Assembly (NCBI GenBank): GCA_016779225.1
Contig: JADHNZ010000003.1
Coordinates: 39,997-103,996 of the forward strand
From: Planctomycetota bacterium
GTDB lineage: Bacteria; Planctomycetota; UBA1135; GCA-002686595
Direction: 5' to 3'
Length of the DNA: 64,000 nt
Each line of letters begins with the position of its first letter. Within the stretch, counting starts at the first letter, position 1. Both the position numbers and the translations under genes were made by a program. Below are positions 49,483 to 60,255 of the stretch, piece by piece. Below the pieces are notes generated by a model. The model saw only the letters and a program-made list of their open reading frames with translations, was not told the origin of the DNA and did not search any database.

Positions 49483-50637
49483 ATGAGCCAACAGAAGAAG
49501 ATCCTCGTCCTCGGCGGCGGCATGGTCGGCACGATCATCGCCGAGGACCTCGCCGCCGAGCCCGGCTTCCAGGTCACCCTCGCCGACCGCTCGCCCGCGG
49601 CGCTCGCAAGGGCGCAGGAGCGCTGCTCCGCGCTCGCGACGCAGGAGGCGGACCTCTCGGATAGCGCGACGGTCCAGCGCCTGGCAGCCGAGCACGACCT
49701 AGTGGCGGGCGCCCTCTCGAGCCGCATTGGCAAGCAGGCCATGCGCGCGGTGATCGAGGCCGGCCGGCCCTTCGCGGACATCTCCTTCATGGCCGAGGAC
49801 CTGAGCGACCTGGACGCCCTGGCGCGCGAGCGCGGGGTCTGCGTCGTCATGGACTGCGGTGTCGCGCCCGGAATGAGCAACCTGCTCTCGGGCTACGGCG
49901 TCTCGCTGCTCGACCGGGCTGACTCCCTCGAGATCCTGGTGGGCGGCCTGCCGGTCGTCCGCAGCCAGCCCTGGCAGTACAAGGCGGGCTTCGCCCCCTC
50001 GGATGTCCTGGAGGAGTACACCCGCCCTGCGCGCTTCGTGGCGGGTGGGCAGCAGCAGGTCTGCGAGGCCCTCACCGACCCCGCCGAGTTCGAGTTCGAG
50101 GGGATCGGCACCCTCGAGGGACCGATCACCGACGGCCTGCGCACCCTGGTGCGGCTGCCCGTGGCGAACATGGTCGAGCGCACCCTGCGCTACCCGGGCC
50201 ACACGGCCCTCATGCGGGCCCTGCGCCAGGGCGGGTTCTTCAGCAGCGAGCCCGTGGAGGTCGGCGGAGTGTCGGTCGTCCCGCGCGAGGCGACCAGCGC
50301 AATCATGTTCCCCGACTGGACCTACCAGCCCGGCGAGGAGGACCTCACCGTGATGCGCATCACCGTTGAGGGCGAGCTCGGCGGCCAGCGCGTGCGCCTG
50401 GCGTGGGACCTGGACGCGCGCTACGACCGCGAGCGGTCGATCACCAGCATGGCCCGCTCGACCGCGTTCCCCTGCGCCATCGCGGCGCGGATGCTGGCGC
50501 GCGGTGCCTACGCCGAGCCCGGCGTCCACGCCCCCGAGGACCTTGCAGGGCGCGCCGACCTGGTCCAGGAGTTCCTCGACGGCTGCCGCGCTCGCGGCCT
50601 CGACTACCGCGCCTCCGAGACCGCCCTCCCCGCCTGA
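49483..50637 (+). CDS. Saccharopine-dehydrogenase-family NAD(P)-dependent oxidoreductase
   Basis: 384 residues from the ATG at 49483. Rossmann motif ILVLGGGMVGTIIAEDL at the start, then the family's VMDCGVAPGMSNLLSGYG near residue 130 and a C-terminal domain with GLRTLVRLPVANMVERTLRYPGHTALMRAL (the RYPGH motif). Such enzymes oxidise or reduce saccharopine, lysine, carboxynorspermidine or related C-N bonds. Of these, lysine 6-dehydrogenase or saccharopine reductase fit best. It is followed 5 bp later by pdxJ, so the two are co-transcribed, although I know no joint pathway. Confidence 0.85.
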   Translation: MSQQKKILVLGGGMVGTIIAEDLAAEPGFQVTLADRSPAALARAQERCSALATQEADLSDSATVQRLAAEHDLVAGALSSRIGKQAMRAVIEAGRPFADISFMAEDLSDLDALARERGVCVVMDCGVAPGMSNLLSGYGVSLLDRADSLEILVGGLPVVRSQPWQYKAGFAPSDVLEEYTRPARFVAGGQQQVCEALTDPAEFEFEGIGTLEGPITDGLRTLVRLPVANMVERTLRYPGHTALMRALRQGGFFSSEPVEVGGVSVVPREATSAIMFPDWTYQPGEEDLTVMRITVEGELGGQRVRLAWDLDARYDRERSITSMARSTAFPCAIAARMLARGAYAEPGVHAPEDLAGRADLVQEFLDGCRARGLDYRASETALPA

Positions 50638-50642
50638 GCCCC

Positions 50643-51371
50643 ATGACCCTGCGCCTGCATGTCAATGTCGATCATGTCGCAACCCTGCGGCAGGCACGAC
50701 GGGAGGCCTTCCCCGACCCCATCGCCTGGGCCCTGGCGTGCGAGCGGGCGGGCGCGGATGGGATCACCTGCCACCTGCGCAAGGACCGGCGGCACATCCA
50801 GGACGCCGATGTGGTGAGGCTGCGCGCCGAGCTCTCGACCCTCCTGAACCTCGAGTGCTCGCTGGACGAGGAGATGCTGACGCTCGCCCTGACCTCCGGG
50901 GCCGAGGCGTTCTGCGTTGTGCCGGAGAAGCGCAGCGAGGTGACCACCGAGGGTGGCCTCGACTGCCTGCAGGAGCGGGCGCGCCTGCGCGAGGCCGTCC
51001 CGGCCCTGACCGAGGCCGGCGGCGTGGTCAGCCTGTTCGTGGATCCCGAGCCCGCCCAGCTGGACGCGGCCGTGGAGGTGGGCGCGCCCTTCATCGAGCT
51101 GCACACCGGCGCCTATGCAAACGCCGCCCCCGGGCCCGCGCGTGAGCAGGAGCTTGAGCGTCTCGCGCGAGCCGCGCGGCATGCACGCTCCATCGGCCTG
51201 CGCGTGAACGCGGGCCATGGACTCGACTACGAGAATGTTGGGCCCGTCGCCGCCCTGGAGGGCGTGGAGGAGCTCAACATCGGCTTCGCCCTGGTCGCGC
51301 GCGCGGTGTTCAGCGGGGTCGAGGCCGCCGTCCGCGACATGCGCGCGGCCATGGGCCTCGCGTCCGCCTGA
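50643..51371 (+). CDS. pdxJ: Pyridoxine 5'-phosphate synthase
   Basis: 242 residues, a TIM barrel of standard length. It begins LRLHVNVDHVATLRQARR (the PdxJ opening with NVDHVATLR), has ITCHLRKDRRHIQD (usual HLREDRRHI, with Lys for Glu), CVVPEKRSEVTTEGGLD and VNAGHGLDYENV. Catalyses condensation of 1-deoxyxylulose 5-phosphate with 3-amino-2-oxopropyl phosphate in the DXP-dependent vitamin B6 route. Cytosolic. Confidence 0.95.
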   Translation: MTLRLHVNVDHVATLRQARREAFPDPIAWALACERAGADGITCHLRKDRRHIQDADVVRLRAELSTLLNLECSLDEEMLTLALTSGAEAFCVVPEKRSEVTTEGGLDCLQERARLREAVPALTEAGGVVSLFVDPEPAQLDAAVEVGAPFIELHTGAYANAAPGPAREQELERLARAARHARSIGLRVNAGHGLDYENVGPVAALEGVEELNIGFALVARAVFSGVEAAVRDMRAAMGLASA

Positions 51372-51477
51372 GCCCTGCGGCGGCCGTCCGCGCCGAATTC
51401 CCGGATGTGGGTCGGTGCGGCGCAGCACCCTCTCGCCCGCGGCAGGTTCAGCCGATGGGCCCGGGGGAGAGCAGCGG

Positions 51478-52035
51478 ATGTACGGCATCGTCAACCAAGC
51501 CATCCAGGACCTCGTGATCGAGCACCACGGGGCCGCCACCTGGGAACGAATCCTCGAGCGCGCCGGGCGACCGGAGCTCGTCCTGCACGAGATGGACTCG
51601 TATCCGGATGAGCTGACCTTCGAGCTGGTCGGCGCCGCGGCCGCCGAGCTCGAGGTCCCCGTGCCCGAGCTGCTGAGGCTGTTCGGGCGCACCTGGATCA
51701 CCTACACCTCCGACCGCGGCTTTGGCCGCATCATCGCCGTCGCGGGCGACACCTTCGGGGCCTTCCTTGCGGGCCTCGACTCCATGCATGAGCGGGTCAC
51801 AAGCACCTTCCGCTCCATGGAGCCCCCGCGCATGGTGCTGCGCGAAGCGGACGACCACCGCTTCCTCCTCCAGTACCACTCACGGCGCGCGGGCCTCGAG
51901 CCCATGGTGGTCGGGCTCCTGGAGGGCCTCGCCGAGCGCTTCGACCTCGAGGCCGAGGTCACCTTCGAGCCCGGCGAGGGCTTCATCGCCTTCACCATCC
52001 GCACCCGGCCGGTGGCGGTGAGGCACAGCGCGTAG
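51478..52035 (+). CDS. H-NOX (haem nitric oxide/oxygen-binding) protein
   Basis: 185 residues, just the H-NOX domain. The start is the ATG at 51478 with GGGGAG upstream; the protein opens MYGIVNQAIQDLV, the family's signature. His104 in GLDSMHERV is the proximal haem ligand, Pro116/117 matches the conserved Pro, and Y133-x-S135-x-R137 in LQYHSRRAG is the YxSxR motif that holds the haem propionates. Such proteins sense NO, or O2 when a distal Tyr is present; no distal Tyr can be assigned by eye. Usually H-NOX genes sit beside a histidine kinase, diguanylate cyclase or MCP; here neighbours are pdxJ and clpB, so its partner is elsewhere. Confidence 0.95.
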   Translation: MYGIVNQAIQDLVIEHHGAATWERILERAGRPELVLHEMDSYPDELTFELVGAAAAELEVPVPELLRLFGRTWITYTSDRGFGRIIAVAGDTFGAFLAGLDSMHERVTSTFRSMEPPRMVLREADDHRFLLQYHSRRAGLEPMVVGLLEGLAERFDLEAEVTFEPGEGFIAFTIRTRPVAVRHSA

Positions 52036-52079
52036 CCGCTCCGGAAACACAGCGCGTAGCCGCTCCGGAGGCACAGCTA
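52024..52079. repeat. 24-bp tandem repeat overlapping the end of the H-NOX gene
   Basis: Copies start at 52024, 52048 and (partly) 52072, exactly 24 bp apart; the unit is CACAGCGCGTAGCCGCTCCG plus 4 bases. The first copy includes the last codons and TAG stop of the H-NOX gene. As for rsmD, a gene's 3' end has been duplicated tandemly into the following spacer. Confidence 0.8.
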
Positions 52080-52122
52080 GGAGCCCCTGAAAACAGGCAC
52101 TCCACCTGGAACCGCCGTGGCC

Positions 52123-52162
52123 GCCATTGGCGCCAAAATGGCCCCATGGCTGCCATTATGGC
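52123..52162. promoter_or_regulatory. GCCAT/ATGGC inverted-repeat cluster upstream of clpB
   Basis: GCCATTGGCGCCAAAATGGC (52123-52142) is an imperfect inverted repeat centred on GGCGCC, and another GCCATTATGGC (52152-52162) follows, with CCATGG between. It stands ~110 bp upstream of the chaperone gene, where a stress-regulator site is expected. It is not a CIRCE/HrcA or HAIR consensus as far as I can tell, so any link with heat shock is only a guess. Confidence 0.3.
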
Positions 52163-52274
52163 CCCTATACCCCAGAAGGACCCCCTCCCAGGCCCCTAAG
52201 AGGCCCCTCCGGGTCCGGCACGGCCGTTGCTCCCTCCCCACCGTCCGCGAGAGACGGACCCCAAGGAGAACGCC

Positions 52275-54830
<2,556 letters not shown>

Positions 54831-54859
54831 ACACGCTTCAGGCCTGAGTGAGAGACGCA

Positions 54860-54894
54860 GGCCGGGCCCCGGTGGACTCCACCGGGGCCCGGCC
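54860..54894. terminator. Bidirectional hairpin between clpB and the convergent barrel gene
   Basis: A nearly perfect 17-bp inverted repeat: GGCCGGGCCCCGGTGGA at 54860-54876 against TCCACCGGGGCCCGGCC at 54878-54894, with an effective small loop at the centre. It lies 30 bp past the clpB stop and 27 bp before the end of the gene on the other strand, so it can stop transcription from both sides. Confidence 0.75.
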
Positions 54895-54920
54895 CTCGCA
54901 AGTCGCTGCCTAGGAGGCGA

Positions 54921-55700
54921 TCAGAAGAAGTAGTTCAGGCCGAACCGCACGACATCGACATCGACATCGGCATCGATCTTGTCCCCAGGGATCGAGAACT
55001 GGCGCTCGTCTGCTCCCTGGGACAGCTGAATGACGCCGGCGAGATTCGGCGAGAAGAAGGCCCGCAACCCGAGGTTCAGGCGTCTCACCTGCATCTCGAG
55101 GTCAAGCGCCTGAATCGCCCCTGCATCATTGAGCTCCCAGTCCCCGGTGGGGTTCGAGACCGAGTAGCTCATGAACCACTCGAGCTGCTCCGTCGCACGC
55201 CAGCGAGCCCCGACCTCCAGGTCGAGGCCGCTGAGGTCGGAATCCACCTCGAGGAGATCGACACCCGCAGGGTCGATGACGGTCCAGTCCCCACTGCTCG
55301 AGCGCGAGCCGAAGCCCACGGTGCCGAAGAGGCTCCACTCATCGGCAGGCTCGAAGTGGTAGCCAAGGCCGAGGCCGAGCCCGTTCGTGCTCTCGTCGAC
55401 GGTGACGGCAAAGCCGTCAATGAACTGCGCCGAGCTCTCCCAGCCCTGGCCCAAGCGCCCATAGGCGAACAGACCGCCCCCGAAGTCGTGGGAGTACTCG
55501 AGGGAGAAGGCGTCCGCAACCTCGGAGGCCGGCACGAAGATCGTCTCGTTGTCCCTGAAGCTGGACTCAACCATGACCCCAAAATAGGAGTAGGAGATGG
55601 ACTCGCTGACGGACTCGATGACGCTGAGTCCGTCCTGGGGGAGCGGACTGATCGGAGCCGCAACTGCAAGGAGCGGCCCCATGGTGAGGAGAGTGAGCAT
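54921..55700 (-). CDS. Outer-membrane beta-barrel protein
   Basis: 259 residues from the ATG at 55698-55700, with a signal peptide (MLTLLTMGPLLAVAAPISP). About eight to ten amphipathic strands follow (GGLFAYGRLGQGWESSA, GLGLGLGYHFEP, WSLFGTVGFGSRSS, LDLEVGARWRATEQL, LNLGLRAFFSPNLAGV), finishing VVRFGLNYFF with aromatic C-terminus. Size and pattern match small OmpA/OmpW-like barrels, but there is no peptidoglycan-binding domain. Substrate or role unknown. Confidence 0.7.
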   Translation of the reverse strand: MLTLLTMGPLLAVAAPISPLPQDGLSVIESVSESISYSYFGVMVESSFRDNETIFVPASEVADAFSLEYSHDFGGGLFAYGRLGQGWESSAQFIDGFAVTVDESTNGLGLGLGYHFEPADEWSLFGTVGFGSRSSSGDWTVIDPAGVDLLEVDSDLSGLDLEVGARWRATEQLEWFMSYSVSNPTGDWELNDAGAIQALDLEMQVRRLNLGLRAFFSPNLAGVIQLSQGADERQFSIPGDKIDADVDVDVVRFGLNYFF

Positions 55701-55899
55701 GTCGATTCTCTGGGGAAGGGGAGGTCGTGGGCGTGTTGGGCGAGAGGGCCCGATGAGGGCCATACGCGGGCTCGATTCAACCGACTGACCAAGGGCGATG
55801 CGAGGCTGCTCTCGCGACGCACCCTCTGTGGGGCCCCAGGCAGCTCGCAGAGGGCGCTCGATCACCTCCCCCACGAGGCCTGCTGGTTAGGCTCCTGGC

Positions 55900-56520
55900 T
55901 TGGACGGCCCCAGTTCGATCCGCTCGCTCCGCGAGCCCTTCGAGTACGAGCTCGACCCCATCAAGGGGTCGCGCTTCCTGGCGTGCCTTGCGCCCGTGGC
56001 CGACGAGGCGGAGGCCAAGGCGTTCGTGGCCTCGGTGCGCGAGCGCTTCAGGGACGCGCGCCACCACTGCTTCGCCTGGCGTCTCGGCCCGGGCGGGGAG
56101 GGCACGCGCAGCTCGGACGACGGGGAGCCCTCGGGCTCGGCAGGGAGGCCGATCCTGATGCAGCTTGAGGGACACGGGGTGACCGATCTGGCCTGCGTGG
56201 TGGTGCGCTGGTTCGGGGGCGTGAAGCTCGGTGTGGGCGGCCTGGTGCGGGCCTACGGCGGCGCCGCGGGGAAGGCCCTCGACCGCGCCCCGATGTCGGA
56301 GCGCCCGGTGACCGTTGCGCTGGTGCTGAGGTATCCCTGGGAGTGCTCAAGCGCCGTGCAGGCCGTCCTGCACGCACACGCCCTGAAGGAGGGCGAGGCG
56401 CAGTTCGGCGAGGGCGTCGAGCAGCGCCTCGAGGTCCCGGTGGCGCTCGCCGACCGAGTCACATTGGACCTGCGCGAGCGCAGCGCGGGCAAGGTCGAGG
56501 TGACGCGCCCCGGCACCTAG
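55900..56520 (+). CDS. YigZ/IMPACT (UPF0029) family protein
   Basis: 206 residues, TTG start at 55900-55902. The UPF0029 motif is clear: FEYELDPIKGSRFLACLAP, then DARHHCFAWRLG, SSDDGEPSGSAGRPILMQLEG and VVVRWFGGVKLGVGGLVRAYG, with the invariant DDGEP-SGTAG-like and WFGG-KLG-GGL runs. Bacterial YigZ resembles the yeast translation-control protein IMPACT and may bind nucleic acid; its activity is not settled. The extra ~60 C-terminal residues resemble the EF-G-like domain of YigZ (DUF1949). Predicted cytosolic. It starts about 200 bp away from the divergent barrel gene. Confidence 0.92.
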   Translation: MDGPSSIRSLREPFEYELDPIKGSRFLACLAPVADEAEAKAFVASVRERFRDARHHCFAWRLGPGGEGTRSSDDGEPSGSAGRPILMQLEGHGVTDLACVVVRWFGGVKLGVGGLVRAYGGAAGKALDRAPMSERPVTVALVLRYPWECSSAVQAVLHAHALKEGEAQFGEGVEQRLEVPVALADRVTLDLRERSAGKVEVTRPGT

Positions 56521-56669
56521 CTCCGCGACGGTCCGCGTCTCGGGAACCTGCTCCTTGAAGGGCGCTGGTGCTGCCGCAGCGCTCCAAGACCCCCGAATCT
56601 GCCCGCTGCGCGTGGAAAAGGCGCGATCTCTCGCACGGTCGGGGTGCACGGTCCGCCTACGCTCGTCGG

Positions 56670-57164
56670 ATGGAAATGCAGACCATCGGCGACGGGAAGG
56701 TCGTCACCATCCACTACACCCTCACCCTGGACAGCGGTGAGGTCGCCGACAGCTCGGCCGGCCGCGACCCCCTCGCGTACCTCCACGGCTCGGGGAACAT
56801 CATCCCCGGCCTCGAGCGACAGCTCGCCGGCAAGGCCGCGGGCGAGAAGCTCGAGGTCAAGGTCCAGCCGGAGGAGGGCTACGGCGCGCGCGACGACCAG
56901 GCCATCCAGAAGGTCCCGCGCTCGGCCTTCCCGGCGGATGTGGAGCTCAAGGCCGGCCTGAGCTTCCAGGCCCAGGACCCCACCGGGCGCCCGCTGATGG
57001 GCACCATCGCCGCCCTCGAAGGCGACGAGGTCACGGTCGACTTCAACCACCCCCTCGCAGGCGAGACCCTCACCTTCGCAGTCGAGGTGATCGGCGTGCG
57101 CGAGCCCACCGCTGAGGGGGTCCAGCACGGTCATGTGCACGGGCCCGGCGGGCATCAGCACTGA
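56670..57164 (+). CDS. slyD: SlyD-like FKBP-type peptidyl-prolyl isomerase
   Basis: 164 residues. The start is the ATG at 56670. FKBP core motifs: IHYTLTLDSGEVADSS, PLAYLHGSGNIIPGLERQLAGK (with the inserted-in-flap region), EKLEVKVQPEEGYGARDDQAIQKVPRSAFP, and the closing strand LTFAVEVIGVREP. The tail GVQHGHVHGPGGHQH is His-rich and can bind Ni or Zn, as in SlyD. It should be a cytosolic chaperone/isomerase aiding folding and possibly hydrogenase or urease nickel supply. Family size in SlyD is about 196; this is a short form. Confidence 0.92.
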   Translation: MEMQTIGDGKVVTIHYTLTLDSGEVADSSAGRDPLAYLHGSGNIIPGLERQLAGKAAGEKLEVKVQPEEGYGARDDQAIQKVPRSAFPADVELKAGLSFQAQDPTGRPLMGTIAALEGDEVTVDFNHPLAGETLTFAVEVIGVREPTAEGVQHGHVHGPGGHQH

Positions 57165-57193
57165 TCCCTAGCTCTGCCTGAGCTCCTTCCCCT

Positions 57194-57221
57194 GGGGGGC
57201 GGCCGCCTGCGGCCGCCCCCC
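57194..57221 (+). terminator. GC-rich hairpin after the SlyD-like gene
   Basis: GGGGGGCGGCCGC at 57194-57206 pairs with GCGGCCGCCCCCC at 57209-57221, a perfect 13-bp inverted repeat 30 bp after the stop. The two-base centre means some pairs open to make a loop. No U-tract. Confidence 0.65.
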
Positions 57222-57311
57222 TCGCGTAGCCACGGAGCTCGACCGTGCAGGGACCGCCTCCCCGAGGCGTCCTGCGCATCCGCGAGGGGCGGAGCGCCGA
57301 AGAGACAGGCG

Positions 57312-57845
57312 ATGAGCACGCTCCTCGCGCCCGCAGTCCTCGACGCCCCGCGTACCGGGCGCCACCTGCCCGAGCCGGCGACCCTGCGCACGCTGCTCGC
57401 GGACCTGCGGCTGCTGGTGTTCCCCCGGCACTTCGGGTGAACCTTCTGCCGCCAGTGGGTGGCGGAGCTGCGCCGGGCGTGCAGCGATCATCCCGAGCTC
57501 CCCCAGCCCGTGATCATTCACCTGGGGACCGTCGAGGACGGCGATCGCTTCCTGGAGGAGGCCTGGCCGGAGGTGCAGTCGATCGCCGATGCGGATCTCG
57601 ACCTGCGCGCGGCCCTGGGCGTCTCACGCGGCCGAGTGGGCCAGCTGCTGGGCCTGGCATCGATGGCTGCGGGTCTGCGCTCCATGCGGGAGGGCCACAA
57701 GCAGACGCGGCCCGTGGGCGACCCCTGGATGATGCCCGGGGCGTTCCTCGCGCAAGGGGACCAGGCCCTGTGGGCCCACGAGTTCCGCCACGCCGGTGAC
57801 CACCCGACGACCGCGGCCCTACTGGCCGCCGTGCGCAGCCTCTGA
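57312..57845 (+). CDS. Peroxiredoxin-like selenoprotein (AhpC-TSA_2/PRXL2-type), Sec at UGA codon 43
   Basis: 177 residues if the in-frame TGA at 57438-57440 is read as selenocysteine. The frame then runs MSTLLAPAVLDAPRTGRHLP, ...LLVFPRHFG-U-TFCRQWVAELR and on through VIIHLGTVEDGDRFLEEAWP to a normal stop, without any shift. In the AhpC-TSA_2/PRXL2 thioredoxin-fold family the same place reads RHFGC-x-x-C, so Sec replaces the first redox Cys and Cys46 is the resolving one. The part after the TGA, including GQLLGLASM and VGDPWMMPGAFL, continues the family pattern, which argues against a dead gene. A SECIS-like stem follows the UGA. Likely a peroxide or thiol-disulfide reductase. SelA/SelB/SelC must exist elsewhere in the genome. 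Confidence 0.85.
57438..57465 (+). promoter_or_regulatory. UGA selenocysteine codon with SECIS-like stem-loop
   Basis: Eight nt after the UGA (57438-57440), CCGCCA (57449-57454) pairs with TGGCGG (57460-57465) around a GTGGG loop whose first base is G. The loop begins 15 nt from the UGA. Bacterial SECIS elements have a short stem, a small apical loop with G among its first two bases and a position roughly 15 to 35 nt from the UGA, so this fits. The stem lies in coding sequence, as usual in bacteria. Confidence 0.65.
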
Positions 57846-57963
57846 GGAGCGCGAGCAGGGGTCACGGCGGCTCTGGGGCTCCCGCGTGCCCTGCTCCTGG
57901 ACCTGGGACGGCAGACGGGCCCTGCTCTACCGCCCAGCGCAGCGGATCGGGTGCAATGGGCCC

Positions 57964-59007
57964 ATGAATGAGAACACTCCGCGCGGGCTCCGCTGGACCA
58001 TCCGCGGCCTCTCGGTGCTGCTGCTCTTCCTGTTCATCTGGCTGGAGGGGTTCATCGTGGGCGACATCGACCGGATGGAGGGCCCCTCGGCCCGCGCCTT
58101 CACCGAGGCCACGGTCGAGCCCGAGACGCGTGAGCGCGCGCAGAGCCTGCAGGTCTCCATCTCGAGCCTCGAGCGCGAGATCGCCCGGCTCGAGGAGCTC
58201 AAGGCCAACCGCATCGAGACGCGGGACTCCGCCAACGCGACCCTCAACCAGTTCAAGTCGCAGTACCAATTCGCGATCGAACGGAATGAGCAGCCCTCCG
58301 AGGCCCTAACCGCAGCGCTCGACAAGGCGCAGGCCAGCTTCCTGGAGGCGAGCTCGGCGTTCGAGGAGGCGAACCAGCGCATCGCGGAGCTGCAGGAGCA
58401 GATCCACCTCGCAAGGGTCGAGGCTGCCATAGCCGAGCGTGCACTGCAGGGCGAGCAGGCACGAGGAGACTCCGAGTACCGGAAGGCCTACGCGGCGCAC
58501 CGGTTCAAGGTTGCCGCGTTCAAGATGCTCGTGGTGGTGCCTCTCTTCCTCGGCGCAGCGTTCCTGACCGCGCGCCGCAAGGGGTCCATGTTCGGACCGA
58601 TCCACCGCGCGCTGCTGGTCGCGACCTTCTGGTGGGTCGGGGTCGTGATGTTCGAGCACTTCCCAAAGGAGTACTTCAAGTACATCGCGATCGGCGCGGC
58701 CACGCTCATCGTGCTCGCGTTCCTGGTCCGCTCCCTGCGCAACGCGGCCAAGCCCCAGGACGAGGTGCTGCTCCGTCGAAGGCGGGAGGCCTACCAGGCG
58801 GGCCGCTGCCCCGAGTGCGCCTACCCCATTCCGCAGGAGACCGGGCAGCCCATGGCCTGCGCGTCCTGTGGGAGCGACCTCTTCGAGCAGTGCGGGTCCT
58901 GTGACGCCGTGCGCCATGCTCTCCTGCCTAACTGCCGCTCCTGCGGGACCGCGACCCAGCGCTGGCGCGGCACCGAGTCCACCCCGTCCCTGGCCCCCAA
59001 CAGCTAG
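57964..59007 (+). CDS. Membrane protein with coiled coil and C-terminal zinc ribbons
   Basis: 347 residues from the ATG at 57964. Helix 1 at residues ~14 to 31 (GLSVLLLFLFIWLEGFIVG), then a ~130-residue coiled coil (LEREIARLEELKANRIETRD... ELQEQIHLARVEAAIAERAL), three more membrane helices (AFKMLVVVPLFLGAAFLTA, LLVATFWWVGVVMF, YIAIGAATLIVLAFLV) and, from about residue 280, three CxxC pairs (CPEC, CASC, CGSC, CRSC) forming zinc-ribbon-like elements. I do not recognise a characterised family. It ends 12 bp before the MscS gene, so the two are probably co-transcribed; a link to envelope stress or osmotic sensing is possible but unproven. Confidence 0.75.
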   Translation: MNENTPRGLRWTIRGLSVLLLFLFIWLEGFIVGDIDRMEGPSARAFTEATVEPETRERAQSLQVSISSLEREIARLEELKANRIETRDSANATLNQFKSQYQFAIERNEQPSEALTAALDKAQASFLEASSAFEEANQRIAELQEQIHLARVEAAIAERALQGEQARGDSEYRKAYAAHRFKVAAFKMLVVVPLFLGAAFLTARRKGSMFGPIHRALLVATFWWVGVVMFEHFPKEYFKYIAIGAATLIVLAFLVRSLRNAAKPQDEVLLRRRREAYQAGRCPECAYPIPQETGQPMACASCGSDLFEQCGSCDAVRHALLPNCRSCGTATQRWRGTESTPSLAPNS

Positions 59008-59019
59008 GCTCCCGCCCCC

Positions 59020-60063
59020 ATGACCTTCTTCCGCACCCTCTTCCTGCTCCCCGCCCTGCTCCTCACCCCGTGGGCCGACGCCCAGGCCCCGGACGCGCCC
59101 AGCGAACAGGGGGAGCCCGTGCCCGCCGAGGAGGCGGCCCCCATCGACCTGATGGCTGAGGCGGGGCGCGTCGCGGAGGACCCCGTCGGCTACCTCACCG
59201 CGCTCGAGGCGCAGGTCGAGGAGTGGGTCGTGGAGAACGGCCTCTCCCTGGTGATGAAGGTCGTGACCTTCATCGTCCTCATGGTCCTGACCAAGCTCGT
59301 CGCGGGCCTCGCCGAGAGCCTCGTTCGGCGCGCGATTCAGAAGTCGCGGGTCAAGGTCTCCGACCTGCTCACCCGCTTCGCGGTCAACACCACCCGACGC
59401 GTGGTCCTGTTCCTGGGCCTGCTCCTGTCACTCGGCACGGTCGGCATCTCGGTCGGCCCCTTCCTCGCGGGCTTCGGCGTCGTGGGCTTCGTGGTCGGCT
59501 TCGCCCTCCAGGAGACGATGGGGAACTTCGCTGCCGGCGTGATGATCCTGCTGTACCGGCCCTTCGATGTGGGAGACACCGTCACGGCTGGCGGGGTGAC
59601 GGGAAAGGTCGAGGACATGAGCCTCGTCAACACGACCTTCCTCACCCCCGACAACCAGACCATCCTCGTGCCCAACGGAAAGATCTGGGGCGACACGATC
59701 GTGAATGTCACCTCGAACCCGACCCGCCGCGTGGACCTCATCGCGTCGATCGCATACGAGGACGACCTGACCGAGGCCGAGGCCATCCTGCGCAAGCTGT
59801 GCGCCGACCACCCCAAGGTCCTCGCCGAGCCGGAGACGGTCGTCCGCCTGGGCAGCCTCGGCGAGTCCTCGGTGGACTTCCAGGTCCGGCCGTGGGCGCG
59901 GACGGAGGACTACTGGGAGGTCCACTTCGACCTCCTGCGCTCGATCAAGGTCGCCTTCGACGCGGCCGGGATCTCGATCCCCTACCCCCAGCGCCAGGTG
60001 CATGTGGTGCGGATCGGCGTGTCGGACGAGGAGGCCCAGGCCGCGGCCGAGGCCGGAGCCTGA
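59020..60063 (+). CDS. MscS-family mechanosensitive channel
   Basis: 347 residues: signal peptide (MTFFRTLFLLPALLLTPWADA), two outer membrane helices (VMKVVTFIVLMVLTKLVAGLA; VVLFLGLLLSLGTVG) and the pore helix GPFLAGFGVVGFVVGFALQETMGNFAAGVMILLYRPFDVGDTV, the MscS consensus with alternating Gly/Ala, followed by TFLTPDNQTILVPNGKIWGDTIVNVTSNPTRRVDL for the beta domain. Opens under membrane tension and releases solutes after osmotic down-shock. The cleaved leader and the region of residues ~25 to 65 are extra compared with E. coli MscS. Confidence 0.95.
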   Translation: MTFFRTLFLLPALLLTPWADAQAPDAPSEQGEPVPAEEAAPIDLMAEAGRVAEDPVGYLTALEAQVEEWVVENGLSLVMKVVTFIVLMVLTKLVAGLAESLVRRAIQKSRVKVSDLLTRFAVNTTRRVVLFLGLLLSLGTVGISVGPFLAGFGVVGFVVGFALQETMGNFAAGVMILLYRPFDVGDTVTAGGVTGKVEDMSLVNTTFLTPDNQTILVPNGKIWGDTIVNVTSNPTRRVDLIASIAYEDDLTEAEAILRKLCADHPKVLAEPETVVRLGSLGESSVDFQVRPWARTEDYWEVHFDLLRSIKVAFDAAGISIPYPQRQVHVVRIGVSDEEAQAAAEAGA

Positions 60064-60255
60064 AGCGCCCCTTCTTGGGCACCGTATTGACACTAAAAGG
60101 TGACCAAAGGTCCAGGATGCCCAACAGAAGCCAGTCGGGGCCGGGCCCCCGAGCCTCCCGGACCCCCAAGAGCATAAGGTGCGCTTGAAGGTCATTCGGA
60201 ACCCACTTGGGATCCATTCAATCGCATAGCTCATCTCAGGTATTGTACTTGATCG

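Noticed and set aside
57312..57845. Pseudogene or sequencing error at the in-frame TGA
   Set aside because: The frame before and after fits one protein family exactly, the TGA is at the redox Cys, and a SECIS-like stem follows; a random stop would not fall at that place.
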